The notes beneath the pieces are model-generated. The model was not told the DNA's origin. It made no database searches and worked only from the letters and a program-made list of their open reading frames with translations. From the NCBI GenBank assembly GCA_026936325.1, contig JAPTHN010000024.1:1550001-1614000 (forward strand): 64,000 nucleotides of DNA, read 5' to 3'. Positions within the stretch are counted from its first letter, which is position 1. Each line of letters begins with the position of its first letter. Both the position numbers and the translations under genes were made by a program. Shown piece after piece: positions 36,913 through 47,329 of this stretch. Origin of the DNA: Platynereis dumerilii (taxonomy: Eukaryota; Annelida; Polychaeta; Phyllodocida; Nereididae).

Positions 36913-37410
36913 AGAGCTTAAGATACAAAGATATAGGGGTGGTCAAGTTTGAGCTAGTACTAGATATCAATAACTATTTGAGTGCATCAAATGATGCATC
37001 TTCGAGACAGCATGCCCAGAAACCTGGGATTGGCATACTAAAAACATGATAAAAGCATGATGGACTAGCAAGAACACCAAAGTGTAAGTGATAAGAATTG
37101 CATTTATTTACAACTTTCCTTTAAACGTTTGACATTAAGTTCTGCTTCTTTTTAAATATGTTTCTTCCTCAGAATCTTTCGTATGAACAGGAAAAAAAGT
37201 CTATAAGCGTGTACAATAGTGTATTCTTGGTAAGTTAGGCGGATAGATATATAAATTTGGATTAAGCTCTACCTACAACCCTGCAATATACAAATAGCAA
37301 GAACGACCACTCAAAGAGTGCATACACAGGACTGCCACTGTCTGCCAGCCTGCCATAATCTAGGCCTATTTAATCAACTATCTATGTTCGTTTCTGTTTA
37401 CGCTTGTCCA

Positions 37411-37439
37411 TAGATCTATCTATCTATCTATCTATCTAA

Positions 37440-37473
<34 letters not shown>

Positions 37474-37515
37474 ATATTTATCTATTTATGGAGTCAGAAT
37501 CTATCTATCTATCTT
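37411..37515. repeat. (TATC)n microsatellite
   Basis: About 18 TATC units with a few interruptions, inside the Transib-like element. A related but poorer GATA tract lies at 38113-38300. Confidence 0.95.
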
Positions 37516-38703
37516 TTGCTGTATCTTCTGTAATCAGAAAAGGTTTGTCTGAACAATAAATTGAAGTACCATCCACAGTGAAATTTTCTTTAATTCTGGT
37601 TTCTCCTTGTGCTGGCATGTATTTTCCAATTTTTTTTCTGCGACAATAACTCGTTTGTTATAAAACAAATACTATCCCCAAATATCACAAACTATACAGA
37701 CTTTTTCAAAGTCATGTACATGTAGTCATTAGGAAGACATACACTTTCATAAATATGGCGGGTAATGATACATTCAACCACTTCTGATTCTGCATACATG
37801 TGCTTATGACTTCTTCAGTAACTATTCAATGAAAGAATTTGATGGCAACTTAATTTGACATTTGTTCGTATTGATACTAATAGCTAACGCAGATATCATT
37901 TTGAAAAAACCATGCATTAGCAATTAGCTGCATGATATTCATCTGGAGTTTTAACTTTTAAGCATAACAATTTTATAGGCCTACACCCCGTGATTACTCA
38001 ATTCTTTACTATCTGAACTACACAAGGGGATATACATTCACCTTATTTGTATAAAATGGACAGCTTGTACAGTCTGTATAAACTATTTCTGTCTCTCTAT
38101 TACCTTTCTTTCTTAGATAGATAGATGATGTATTGACTAAGTAGATAAATCGCTAGATAGATATATAGACATATTCATACAGACAGATGGACAGGTAGAG
38201 AGACAGGCAGATAGACAGTTAGATAGGCAGGTAAATAAACTGGTAGATAAACAGGGGGGGGGGTAGGTAGGAAGGCTAAGATTTTGTCTATCTGTCTATC
38301 TATTTTATTTAATCTATCTAGTAAATCTAATAACTTCACCCTTGCTGTTTTTATCACACCGTAACAACTGCTGAGCTGCAAAAAAAGAAATATTCCATAA
38401 CAGTCATTATAGGTGGTACCCTCACCATGACAATATTTGAAAATGGTGTTACCCTCGAGAAGCTTTTGTGGTTACCCTCGCCCCTACGATATATTTCAAG
38501 TGCAAAATCTCGTAATAATGTGAATAATCACATGTAGAAGGGGTGTCCTGGGGTTAGTTTAACATCTAAACTACATGCTTGACGAAAATAAGCTTTGGCT
38601 TTGAAGAAATAAGCTCAGAATGATAAAAAATCACTTTGAATCGAGATTTGTAATGGCTGCTCTGATGGCGAGGGTACCCCCTTCGTTAGTGCACAGTGCA
38701 TTT

Positions 38704-39449
38704 GATCATATTGATTAGGAAGACAGTTTCAGGCACTAAAGAAAGATTGCCATCTGATTGTGCGTAAGACCTGTCTATTGATTATGTGATTAATCTTTTC
38801 TAAAAAGGAGCTGTAAACCTTGACCTATTGATTGCTACATTAAACACCTGCAAGATGATGATATTATAACTATTTATGAATGTAAACTGACCTTAGCATA
38901 CTTCTGAAGTCCAAACAAATGTCAAGTATACTGCATGTATGCATGTTATAGCCATGTGTCAGATTATGTGTCTAGTCAGTGGCAAAGAGCCTATGTATTG
39001 TTTTAGATAAGATATGTAAGCTGGTTCCAATGGTTACTCGTGTTCATTTGAAGAAATTATGTCATGATTTATCTAGATATAATTAAAATGATGGCGTCCG
39101 GGGTTTATCTCAATTTCTCCTCAATGTCTGGTCTTCTAATATTCTTTGTGCCTTCCCTGCTTCCTTTGGTCTTCAAGGCAGAACTCTCCCCTTTTCAAGG
39201 CCATTGCATTCCTCTAAATGTCCCAATTAACGATAATTATGTTTAAGCTGATTCCTACAAAATACACTGGACGACAGCTCTGCAAGGGCTCTCGCCATTG
39301 CTTCAGTATGGGCTTTTTGCTAGTGTGTATATATAATAACGATAGATTTTGTGAAATTGAGAGAGCTCTAGTTTTAACCAGAGATTCAGCTTGTCTAATT
39401 GGTCAGTCAAGAGTGTGTCAGTCATGGTGTATTGTCTGCAATGTGCAGC
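38704..39449. other. Intron 2 stretch, no feature
   Basis: Unique sequence between the Transib-like element and the hAT-like element. No coding or repeat-end signal. Confidence 0.5.
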
Positions 39450-39457
39450 ACTTATAT

Positions 39458-40576
39458 TAGGGATGCTCGGATATCCGGCAAGGTATGCGGTATCAGGCCA
39501 GATATTTGAATTTTCAGGATATCCAGTATCCGGTAGGATTAGGGTGTCAGAACCCGATATCTGGGATGTTCAAAAATAAGTGAAAAGCCGAATAAATTTG
39601 TTGATAAATAAAAGAAGGTTACTAGAACACAGTCAAAAACATGACGTAACCATCTTCAAAATTTAAATTCAGTTACAGAACATGACGAAAAACGTTCCAT
39701 AAGAGGAACAGTCCTCCTGCGAGACAGATATCCCTCGGCTCTAAGAAAAATATGTTTATAATGAACCGCGAATGCTGAAAAACTTCCTTTTTTTAGCCTG
39801 GCTCACCAGGCTAATTCAAGAGTAATGGGCTGAAAATATTGTCTGTCAACACTACTGTTCAATAACTACAGGTTCAATATATCTGTTTTTGTTTTTTATT
39901 GGTTTGTTAGGGTAGCTAGATGTATGGAAATTACTTTTTTGTTCAATATCAAAAAAATTTTTTTTTCCCAAAATTGTTTTTCCAAGATTTGAAAAAAAAA
40001 AAAAAAATTTCAACTTTTTTTTAATTACACTAATTTTTTGTTTTTTTCAAAAAGAGGAAATCGGGCAACTTCTGTTTTTCAAAATTTAAAGATTTTTTGC
40101 TCCACGATTTAAAATTTTTTTTCCTAAATTAAAAAAAAGGAAAAAATAGTTTTCCTAGATTAAAACAATCAATTTTTTTGTTCCAAATTTTTTTCAATTT
40201 CGCCAATATTTTCAAAGGAGGAAATTGGGCGACTTCAAGATTTAAAAAAATCGTACACAATCTTTTCGTGGTTTTTTGGATATTATTTTGTTCATGGAAC
40301 AATAACAGCACTTCACTTCCCGCAATTCAGAACCACCTTTCTCTGCCATTTCCAAAAAAGTAGACTAACTATTTCACCAGCATTGCTGCATATTTTGCCA
40401 TCATCACTGCCACATATTTTGCCGTCATCACTGCCACTTGAGCCAGGCTTTGAATCCGCAGATTCTTGTGTCTGTTTATTATCTGGTTCCAACTCTCCGG
40501 TTACTATCCGGTATCCGGCAGTTGGGGATGCCGGATTATCCGGTATCCGGCTATTTTTACTATCTGTGCATCACTA
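39458..40576. mobile_element. hAT-like DNA transposon, non-autonomous, 1.12 kb
   Basis: Left end TAGGGATGC and right end (inverse) TAGTGATGC, with sub-terminal 'tatccgg' motifs at both ends. An 8-bp duplication with one mismatch flanks it (ACTTATAT 39450-39457, ACTTATAG 40577-40584). An 8-bp duplication and TAGNG tips are diagnostic for hAT. The interior is T/A-rich and has no transposase frame. A 438-bp relative lies inverted at 46528-46965. Confidence 0.75.
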
Positions 40577-40584
40577 ACTTATAG

Positions 40585-40777
40585 GGGGGAGGGTTGGTCT
40601 AGTGGTAGCGTGCTGGACTGCCAATCTCTTGGTCCAGGGTTCGAATCCAGCTCTTGCCGGTCATGTCGGACAGCTGTTTCAATAATCTTTCGCCTCATTG
40701 CTGTGTCCTCCTCATGTCCTAATTAGCCTACCAAGTGCAAAAATACAGGACGTAAAGCCCCACTCATCCATCCATCC
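40585..40777 (+). mobile_element. SINE-A copy 1
   Basis: tRNA-derived: A box TGGTCTAGTGG, B box GGTTCGAATCC, body ending 'cgtaaagccc' and an ATCC tail. It starts directly at the TSD of the preceding hAT-like element. It has a short deletion after 'ctcttgccgg'. Confidence 0.9.
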
Positions 40778-41240
40778 TTTTCTGGACCCTCTGTGAAGCT
40801 CTGGTTTTGAATCCATGGATTCTTGTATCATGGTATTGTTAATTGATTCCTCTTCAGTTTCAATTATCTGTGTAGGTGTGGTATTTTGGTATACATGATA
40901 GATGTGCTATTGCATGTATTGTGCTCATATCACTGAAAGATAGGAAGAGCCGTTGGAAATACTGTTATGAATTCTCAATTCTCCATTTTTGTTACCGACG
41001 GATTCCTCTTATGTATAGTTCGATGTGATGTACAATGTAGGCCAAAGTCTGTCTGGTGGGGCTACATTTAGCTCAATTTCCGCTCTTGAAAGAATAAAAT
41101 GTAATCATTATGTACCAAGAATCAGCTGAGAATGGCCCAAGATATCTTTGGTTACTATTTCTAACCTCTGCCTCTCATCAACTCATATTAATTAGCAGAA
41201 CTGCAAAAGTTTCCTTTTATCAGTTTATATAGTCTATTAT

Positions 41241-41892
41241 GTGCGGGAGGAAGGTTAGCACAGTGGTAGTCTGCTGGGCACATCCAGCTCTTGTTTGACG
41301 GTATTTTCAATCTTCCTTCACCTCTTTGCCGTGTCCTCCTGTTCTACAGTCAGACCAACAATTATTCAGACACTTGCTGTTTTCTTTTTATTTTGAAGCA
41401 ATCAAAAAGCAAGTGGTGAAACATGCAATCAAAATCATCCTTGGTGTAAAATGTAACCTTTCCAAAACAAATTCATTGCAAATTGACACAAATCTGATGA
41501 AAAGAACTACTTTTGTTGATTTCAGGAACCAAAAATTATTCAGACGCTTTCACGAAGTTGTGGAAAGTGAACTATTTACTAATATTTATCTCAAATACTG
41601 CTAACAGACTACCATGAGATCATTGTGAATACATTAGAAAACAGGTGTGATCATCTGATCATCCGTCAAGAAAGTTAGGATGAATATGCGAGATAAACAT
41701 CTGATTCAGTTTATCACAGGTTACATTTAATACCAAGGATGATTTCGATTGCATGTTTCACCACTTACTTTTTACTTGCTTCAAAATAAAAAGAAAAAAG
41801 CAAGTATCTGAATGAATGTTGGTCTGACTGTAGTTAGCCTAACAAGTGATAAATACAGGACATTAAAAGCCCCAGTCATCAATTCATCCACC
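41241..41892 (+). mobile_element. SINE-A copy 2, split by a MITE
   Basis: The head (41241-41346) has a degraded A box and lacks the B box region. The tail (41831-41892) continues 'gttagcctaacaagtg..cattaaaagccccagtcatc'. The break falls at TA in 'tgtccTAattagcc' of the SINE consensus. Confidence 0.8.
41347..41830. mobile_element. 484-bp Tc1/mariner-like MITE nested in a SINE
   Basis: Begins CAGTCAGACCAAC and ends with its inverse. The arms are about 116 bp each with few mismatches, and TA is duplicated at 41345-41346 and 41831-41832. There is no transposase. The 92-codon frame across its left half is chance. Confidence 0.85.
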
Positions 41893-42518
41893 ATACAGTC
41901 TATGACTGATGATATCAAGAGACTGGTAGTATAATTATCCCCCATGCTATGCTATGGGGATTGTACTTTTAGTCTCCGTGTCATGGCGTCCATCAAATAT
42001 CTCAAACACCACACCATGCACAACGCTCATCCTTTCCCAAGATTCAAAGACCCCCCTAAACTTGTCAAATCTTACCATAAATCAATAAATATCATAACCA
42101 TTTCCACATCCCAAATACTTTTTCCTGTGCTTTTGGCCTGCAGCCATGTTATTTTTAAAAGCTAACTCCACCCCCAGGTGTCTCCACATCCTTACATGTA
42201 TGCACAGTTGCACTCCTGGTGGAAATATTTGGCATAACTAAAATTGGAATTCTGGTGGGTATAGGTAGATGTGTAGGGCATGGGGGATATGGAGGCAGTA
42301 TACCTGCTCTTGTTTGATGAATTAAACTGGCTGGTTTGGTTACTCTGAACTTGTTGCTCCTTTTTGACTCTGTTGGTTTAGATATTCATCTTCAATAACT
42401 TTACCTGTTTTTCCCAATTCAATTTCTGAACTTTTTTGATGTGCTCAGCTTTGTAAATCTTGTGCATATCAATGGTTTTGCCAAATTTTTGTTGAATTTG
42501 TTTTTGTTTTTGTTTCAG
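41893..42518. other. End of intron 2
   Basis: Unique sequence leading to a strong T-rich acceptor (..TTTTTGTTTTTGTTTCAG) at 42518. No other feature. Confidence 0.6.
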
Positions 42519-42679
42519 TTAATCAAAGACTTCTTAAATGATTCGTTCACGGAACGTTTTGGCTACGGGCCTACAGATGGCTCCCTCTCTCTGCTGTGGG
42601 CGGCATCGGTCTCCGTATATCTCGTCGGAGGCTGTGGGGGCGCCTTCGCAGCCGGCTGGATGGCTGACAAATTTGGCAG
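42519..42679 (+). CDS. GLUT-family sugar transporter, exon 3 (loop 1, TM2)
   Basis: Encodes LIKDFLNDSFTERFGYG..., then TM2 (LSLLWAASVSVYLVGG...) and the loop motif GWMADKFGR, ending after two bases of an Arg codon (phase 2) at donor GTGAGT. NDS is an N-glycosylation sequon at the place where GLUT1 and GLUT5 carry NQT and NET in the first external loop. The D-x-x-G-R signature between TM2 and TM3 is an inner-gate element of the major facilitator superfamily. It joins in phase 0 to exon 2, so the external loop reads ...NAPQN/LIKDFLNDS, as in other GLUTs. Confidence 0.95.
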
Positions 42680-43496
42680 GTGAGTAATTTGCGCTGTGAA
42701 AAGTTAATGGTTTCCATTTCAGCCGTTGCAACACCTTGTAGGCCTTTTTGAGTCTGATTCCTAACTGCTTCCTGCCAGAATACCCCTCTCTGATTGGTCA
42801 ATAGAAAGGGAGTATGGCTTTTCATTGTGTTACCGAGGTTGGTCACGATTGTCACTTACCATAAAAAAATTAGAAAAATTTTAATACCAGTCAATACCGT
42901 GACCAATGACCATGACCAATTTTGGAAGCAAAAAGTACTATTATCGCCCATTTGTTTTCTGGTTGGGTTGTTGATATGGTTAATGTGAAAGGAAAAGTTC
43001 TCAAGTTGAGAAAGTGCATGTAATAGAAATGCACATTTCTTTATACTGTCATTCATGACAGTATTCTAGTTTTAATTAGATACAGACACGGGATTTATCT
43101 AACATAATTTTCTAAAAATTCTCACTTTATCATTCTTATTTAAAAAGGAATTATATAAAAAATTTGAAAACCTTTGAAAACCTTTTGGACAATTGAATGT
43201 GTTACGGTATAAAGCCTGACAATTGATAAATAATTAACTTATAGTAGATCTATACGTGTGATGATGTAATTGACTTACTGACATTGAAATACCTATTGAT
43301 TCTGTCGAGCAGCGGATATGCATGATATATAATGGGATTGTGGTATGTTTTTGGATCAATCTACATGTATTGTCAATCTGAGTTCCCAACTTTTGCTAAC
43401 AGTTGGTTCTTCTTGTTTCAAAATACTGAATCTCACAAAATATATTTTGATAGCAAATAAAAAAAAACAACACTAAATAGGCCTACAGCTGTTTTC
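42680..43496. other. Start of intron 3
   Basis: Unique AT-rich sequence between the exon 3 donor and the LINE fragment. Nothing recognised. Confidence 0.5.
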
Positions 43497-43499
43497 AAT

Positions 43500-44640
43500 C
43501 GATGTTAATTTGGGCAAAAGCCTCCTCAGTTGAGTCAGTTCCTTACAGCAGGGAAAGAAAAGAGCAAAATAATGAAAATTGGAAGAATAGCGCAGAAAAG
43601 CCCCCATGAATTCTGCCTCGGAGAAATGGCCTTAGAACAATGCAAGAAATACAAATACCTCGGTGTAATACTATCAGAAAAGAAGAACCACGAAGAACAC
43701 CTAATAGCAACAAAGTGCAAAGTGGAAGCAGCGTTCAACACAATACTGGCAATAGCAGGGAGCACAGATCTGAAGAACATTGAATTGAAGACCATCTGGA
43801 CAACACTAGAGGCATGTGTAATACCAATTCTGACATATGGAACGGAGGCCAGCAATCTAACCAAAAAGGAGAAAACAACTCTGAAACAAATCTTGGACAA
43901 TCTGCTAAAAAGAATTGTGATGACCCCGAGATCCACCCCATGGGAACCGCTGTACCTGGAAACGGGAATTATGGACACAGACAGCACCATCACCATGAAT
44001 AAGATATCATACATGGAGAAAATAATACAAGGAAGCAACAGGATTCTAAAGTCGATACTGAATGGAGAAGATAAAGAAGGATGGGGATACAAAGCAAGAA
44101 AGGAGAAGGAAGAAACCATGGGACCATCATGGAGCCCCCCAAAAACCGAAGATGGAAAGAAACAGGCAATAAAGAACGCAGTCAAGGAGAAAATGCTGAT
44201 GAAAATCCGGGAAATGGAGAAAATAAATCGAAGACAAAATACTACCTGGACAACAAGGAAAAGATTCAAGTGGGAAAAAGAGCGCCGTACATGGACCAAC
44301 TAAGCAGAAGAGAGGCCAGTACCATATTCGCAGCAAGGACCAGGATGCTGGACATAAAAAATAACTACAAGAACAAATACGCAGACATGACATGCAGAAT
44401 GTGCAAGCAAGGAGAAGAGACCCAGAAACATGTCATGGAAGAATGCGAGAAAGTGGACTACACAGAAATAGGAAAAGTGAAAAACAGAGACATTTTCAAT
44501 GAGGAACCGAGAAAACTGAGGGATGTAGCAAGAAGCATCTCAAAAATAATGGACATACTGAAAAGTGCTGCTCCCTAGCCAAAATAGGTCGAGCAATCCG
44601 GCAACCCGGAAACACACACGAGAGAGAGAGAGAGAGCAGT
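43500..44640 (+). mobile_element. 5'-truncated non-LTR retrotransposon (LINE), reverse transcriptase C-terminal part
   Basis: From 43530 a 257-codon frame reads KEKSKIMKIGR, YKYLGVILSEKKNHEEHL, PILTYGTEAS and LYLETGI, the region following the catalytic YxDD box in LINE reverse transcriptases. From about 44200 the protein continues in a second frame (to 44578), giving one frameshift, with a C-terminal C-x2-C-x8-H-x4-C finger (CRMCKQG..HVMEEC). Endonuclease and catalytic core are missing by 5' truncation. A short 3' UTR runs into a (GA)n tract at about 44612-44636. The clade was not determined. With one frameshift in about 1 kb it is fairly young. It sits in the same orientation as the host gene. 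Confidence 0.85.
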
Positions 44641-44804
44641 TCAAGTGTGATGTTCAAATCATATCCAAGTAAAATGAAATGCAACATAAAATACGATATC
44701 AAATAAAATATATGTTTAAGTATGTATTATGAGTTTTCTTAATGTCAATAACTGTGACTGTTAGCAAGCTGATGTGTGAACGATAGACATATCATCATGA
44801 TCAT

Positions 44805-45027
44805 GCTGGTGAGAGTGTTGGTCTAGTTGCTAGTGGTAGCATGCTAAGCTGTCAATCGGTGGGTCCAGGGTTCGAATCCAACTCTTTGCCGGGCCACCTG
44901 GGCCTATGTTGGTTGGCAGTTTCAATCATCCTTCGCCTAATTGCTGTGTCCTCCTCCTGGCCTAATTAGCATACCAAATGCATATATATATAGGACATAG
45001 AACCCTAATCATCCGCCCATCCAATCC
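44805..45027 (+). mobile_element. SINE-A copy 3, with perfect 11-bp TSD
   Basis: ATCATGATCAT flanks it at 44794-44804 and 45028-45038. The A box is duplicated/degraded ('ggtctagttgctagtggtag') and the B box GGTTCGAATCC is intact. Its 3' TSD ends only 33 bp before exon 4. Confidence 0.9.
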
Positions 45028-45043
45028 ATCATGATCATTCCAT

Positions 45044-45050
45044 TACTAAT
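45044..45050 (+). promoter_or_regulatory. Likely branch-point sequence for exon 4
   Basis: TACTAAT, with the branch A at 45049, lies 22 bases before the AG at 45070-45071 and is followed by a pyrimidine-rich stretch. It directly follows the TSD of the SINE at 44805-45027. Confidence 0.5.
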
Positions 45051-45071
45051 TTTGACCGTTTTTGTTTGCAG

Positions 45072-45196
45072 AAAGAAAGCACTGTTGTTGTGCCACATCT
45101 TCGGCTTCGTCTCGGCCGTTTTGTTCGGCTTCTGTAAGATGGCGCTGTCATTCGAGATGCTCATTATTGCTCGACTCATCGTTGGCTTCGGATGTG
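45072..45196 (+). CDS. GLUT-family sugar transporter, exon 4 (TM3, start of TM4)
   Basis: Completes the Arg codon and encodes KKALLLCHIFGFVSAVLFG.. (TM3), then SFEMLIIARLIVGFGCG (start of TM4), ending after one base of a Gly codon (phase 1) at donor GTGAGT. GR/KK across the junction gives the basic D-x-x-G-R-K-K signature of the TM2-TM3 loop. SFEML(I)..R resembles class II members (GLUT9 FEMLIVGR, GLUT5 SFELIIISR). R in IIAR is the conserved TM4 start arginine. Confidence 0.95.
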
Positions 45197-45734
45197 GTGA
45201 GTTCTCTTCAATCATAATCACTAAAATTCTGACACTATGAGTCTAGTGTCAGGAGATTTCTTTTGGGCCTTGATGTTGATTGTGATTAATGTGTGATGTA
45301 CTAAGCACTAAGGCAGTAATATTTCATATTGGTTGAAATTACTTGAATGTTTTGGTATGATACTTTCATAGCCATTAATTAATATAAGTAAATCATGCGA
45401 ATAATAAGCCTTTTAATATGGAGTATATAGACAAACTACAAATACCACATGGTGTCTGGAACTGTGGAAGTCTGGTCCGACCCACCATGAAAAATTAAAG
45501 AAAATTTTCAATGTCCCAAAACTTTATTCTGAAAATGACGCCCTTGACTTAAATACATCGTACCTATGACATGTATACCTATCTATGCAGTTGAAGGGGA
45601 GACCGGGCTGGTTGTCGCAGGGGCTGGCTGTCACAAGGGGCAAAGTTTTGTTTTACTCGTAACAACCAGCCCCAGAACTGGAAGTGCGACAACCTGTCCT
45701 GTGACAACCCGCCTTGTTTTCCCCTACTTAAATA
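45197..45734. other. Start of intron 4
   Basis: Unique sequence up to a SINE-A insertion. Nothing recognised. Confidence 0.5.
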
Positions 45735-45966
45735 GGGGGGAGGGTTGGTTTGGTCCAGGGTTCAAATCCTGCTCTGCTGATTGGGCGTAAAACACAAACT
45801 CACTCACTCACTCGAATCCTGCTCTTGCGGGGTCACCTTGGCCTATGTTGGACAGCTGTTTCTAATTTTCAATCATCCTTCGCTTCATTGCCGTGTCATC
45901 CTCCTGGTCTAATTGGTCTACCAAGTGCATAAATCCATGAAGTAAAGCCCCTATCATCCATCCCCG
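45735..45966 (+). mobile_element. SINE-A copy 4, with 9-bp TSD and a nested tail insertion
   Basis: ACTTAAATA flanks it at 45726-45734 and 45967-45975. The A-box segment is deleted and the B box reads GGTTCAAATCC. A 39-bp piece is inserted inside it. Confidence 0.85.
45776..45814 (+). mobile_element. 39-bp retroposon tail nested in a SINE
   Basis: AATCCTGCTCT is duplicated at 45765-45775 and 45815-45825. The insert is 'gctgattgggcgtaaaacac' followed by (ACTC)n-like repeats, the same tail type as 34070-34130. Confidence 0.8.
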
Positions 45967-45975
45967 ACTTAAATA

Positions 45976-46527
45976 ATTATGTAATATTGTAGATATGTTC
46001 AATGCTCAGGTCAGTGACCTTTGCTCTACTTCCCGGAGTGTCAGATGACCTTTGTGCTAAATCACTGTAAAGCTCTTTCTTGGTAAATAGCTTTTTCCCC
46101 AGCTGTCATATCATATTTGTCAGTAAATATCGTTCCTAATCTTATATTGCTCAATGAATGAATAACAAGTAAAAAGAGAATGATAACAGGTATGATACCA
46201 AAGATAATCTATGGTAAGATGCGCTGCAGCCTGCAGTCCATATAGCAGCTTTGTTTACAAAGACGGGTAAACGGTCAGATCGACATGCCGTCTGTATATT
46301 TATGTGAATGGCAAATGATGTAGACTCAGAGAATCTGAACACTAACCAAATTACTCGCAGACCAAATGTTATTATAAAGTATGTCACAAGTGTTTTTTAC
46401 TGTTAGTCTTAGACCTGTTTGATGTATTTGTATTCATTGGCCAGATTCGGGGGTGTGTCTGATTTGTTAAGTGAATGCTGATGTTCCTCAGTGCACACGT
46501 TGACCCCAATACAGAAGCTGTTAATAT
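45976..46527. other. Intron 4 stretch, no feature
   Basis: Unique sequence, nothing recognised. Confidence 0.5.
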
Positions 46528-46965
46528 TAGTGATGCACAAATAGTGAAAATATCCAGATACCGGATAATCCGGAAACACCAACTGGCAGATACCGGATAA
46601 GAACCGGATGGTAGGAACCGGATTTATATGAAAATAGAAGTTTTAGCATTCGCGGTTGATTATAATTATTTTTTCTAAGAACCGAGAGATATCATGTCCG
46701 GCAGGAGGATTGTTCCTCTCATTTAATGTTTTTCGTTAAGTTCTGTAACTGAATTAAAATTTTGAAGATTGTAACATATTGCTTTTGACTCTGTTCTTGT
46801 ATCATTCTTTTATTTATTATCAAAGTTTTTTTTAGCTTTTCACTTATTTTTGATCATCCCAGATATCCGATTCTGACTTCCTAATTCTGCCGGATGCCGT
46901 ATATCCTGCAAATTCCAATATCTGGCCAGATACTGGATACCTTGCCGGATATCCATGCATCCCTA
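46528..46965 (-). mobile_element. hAT-like MITE, 438 bp
   Basis: Ends TAGTGATGCAC and (inverse) TAGGGATGCA, with multiple 'tatccgg/ccggata' motifs inside. It is an inverted relative of 39458-40576, sharing for example 'agaggaacaatcctcctgc' and 'tctaagaa'. Flanking 8-mers agree at only five of eight places, so it is old. Confidence 0.75.
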
Positions 46966-47329
46966 GCTATCAATGTTTTTCCAAATGCCAACAGCAACTT
47001 ATGTGTCCTGTCTTACCACAATGTAGTCTTTGATACCAAAAAAATCAATTGGACTGAATAGTTCTTGTCTAATAAACTGCTAACACTTATTATGGATAAT
47101 CTCTGAATAGGTTATTGTGATAAACTCGCATTGTCGTCATCAACACAATCTCTTAGCAATGCTTAGGCTTACTATGTTGACACATGGTTAATGCGGAGAC
47201 ATGAACGCTTGTCAACTTGTGCTTCTATCAACGTAATTGCTAGATAATACAGATAGTGCTTAGTGTTAGTCTGGGAGAATACAGTTTAACACCTCAGAAT
47301 GGACACTTGGTCTCAACTATGGATATGCA

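Larger units (their letters stand above)
36077..38698. mobile_element. Non-autonomous Transib-like DNA transposon, 2.62 kb
   Basis: Termini are CACTGTGCACTAACGA and its exact inverse, with a terminal inverted repeat alignable for at least 45 bp. A 5-bp duplication CATTT lies at 36072-36076 and 38699-38703. A CAC(A/T)(A/G)TG tip plus 5-bp duplication is the Transib/RAG pattern. CACTA (3 bp) and Chapaev (4 bp) do not fit the duplication. Subterminal GCGAGGGTACC repeats cluster at both ends (36290-36490 and 38410-38480). No transposase frame is seen; the inside is AT-rich with GATA and GAAAGGA microsatellites. The superfamily call rests on ends only. Confidence 0.6.

Noticed and set aside
36077-38698. 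Assignment of the 2.6-kb element to CACTA/EnSpm or Chapaev
   Set aside because: These make 3- or 4-bp duplications. Only a 5-bp duplication (CATTT) fits the flanks once the exact inverted tips are fixed.
43535-44299. 254-codon minus-strand frame over the LINE
   Set aside because: It is the antisense shadow of the reverse transcriptase frame, which has clear family motifs on the + strand.
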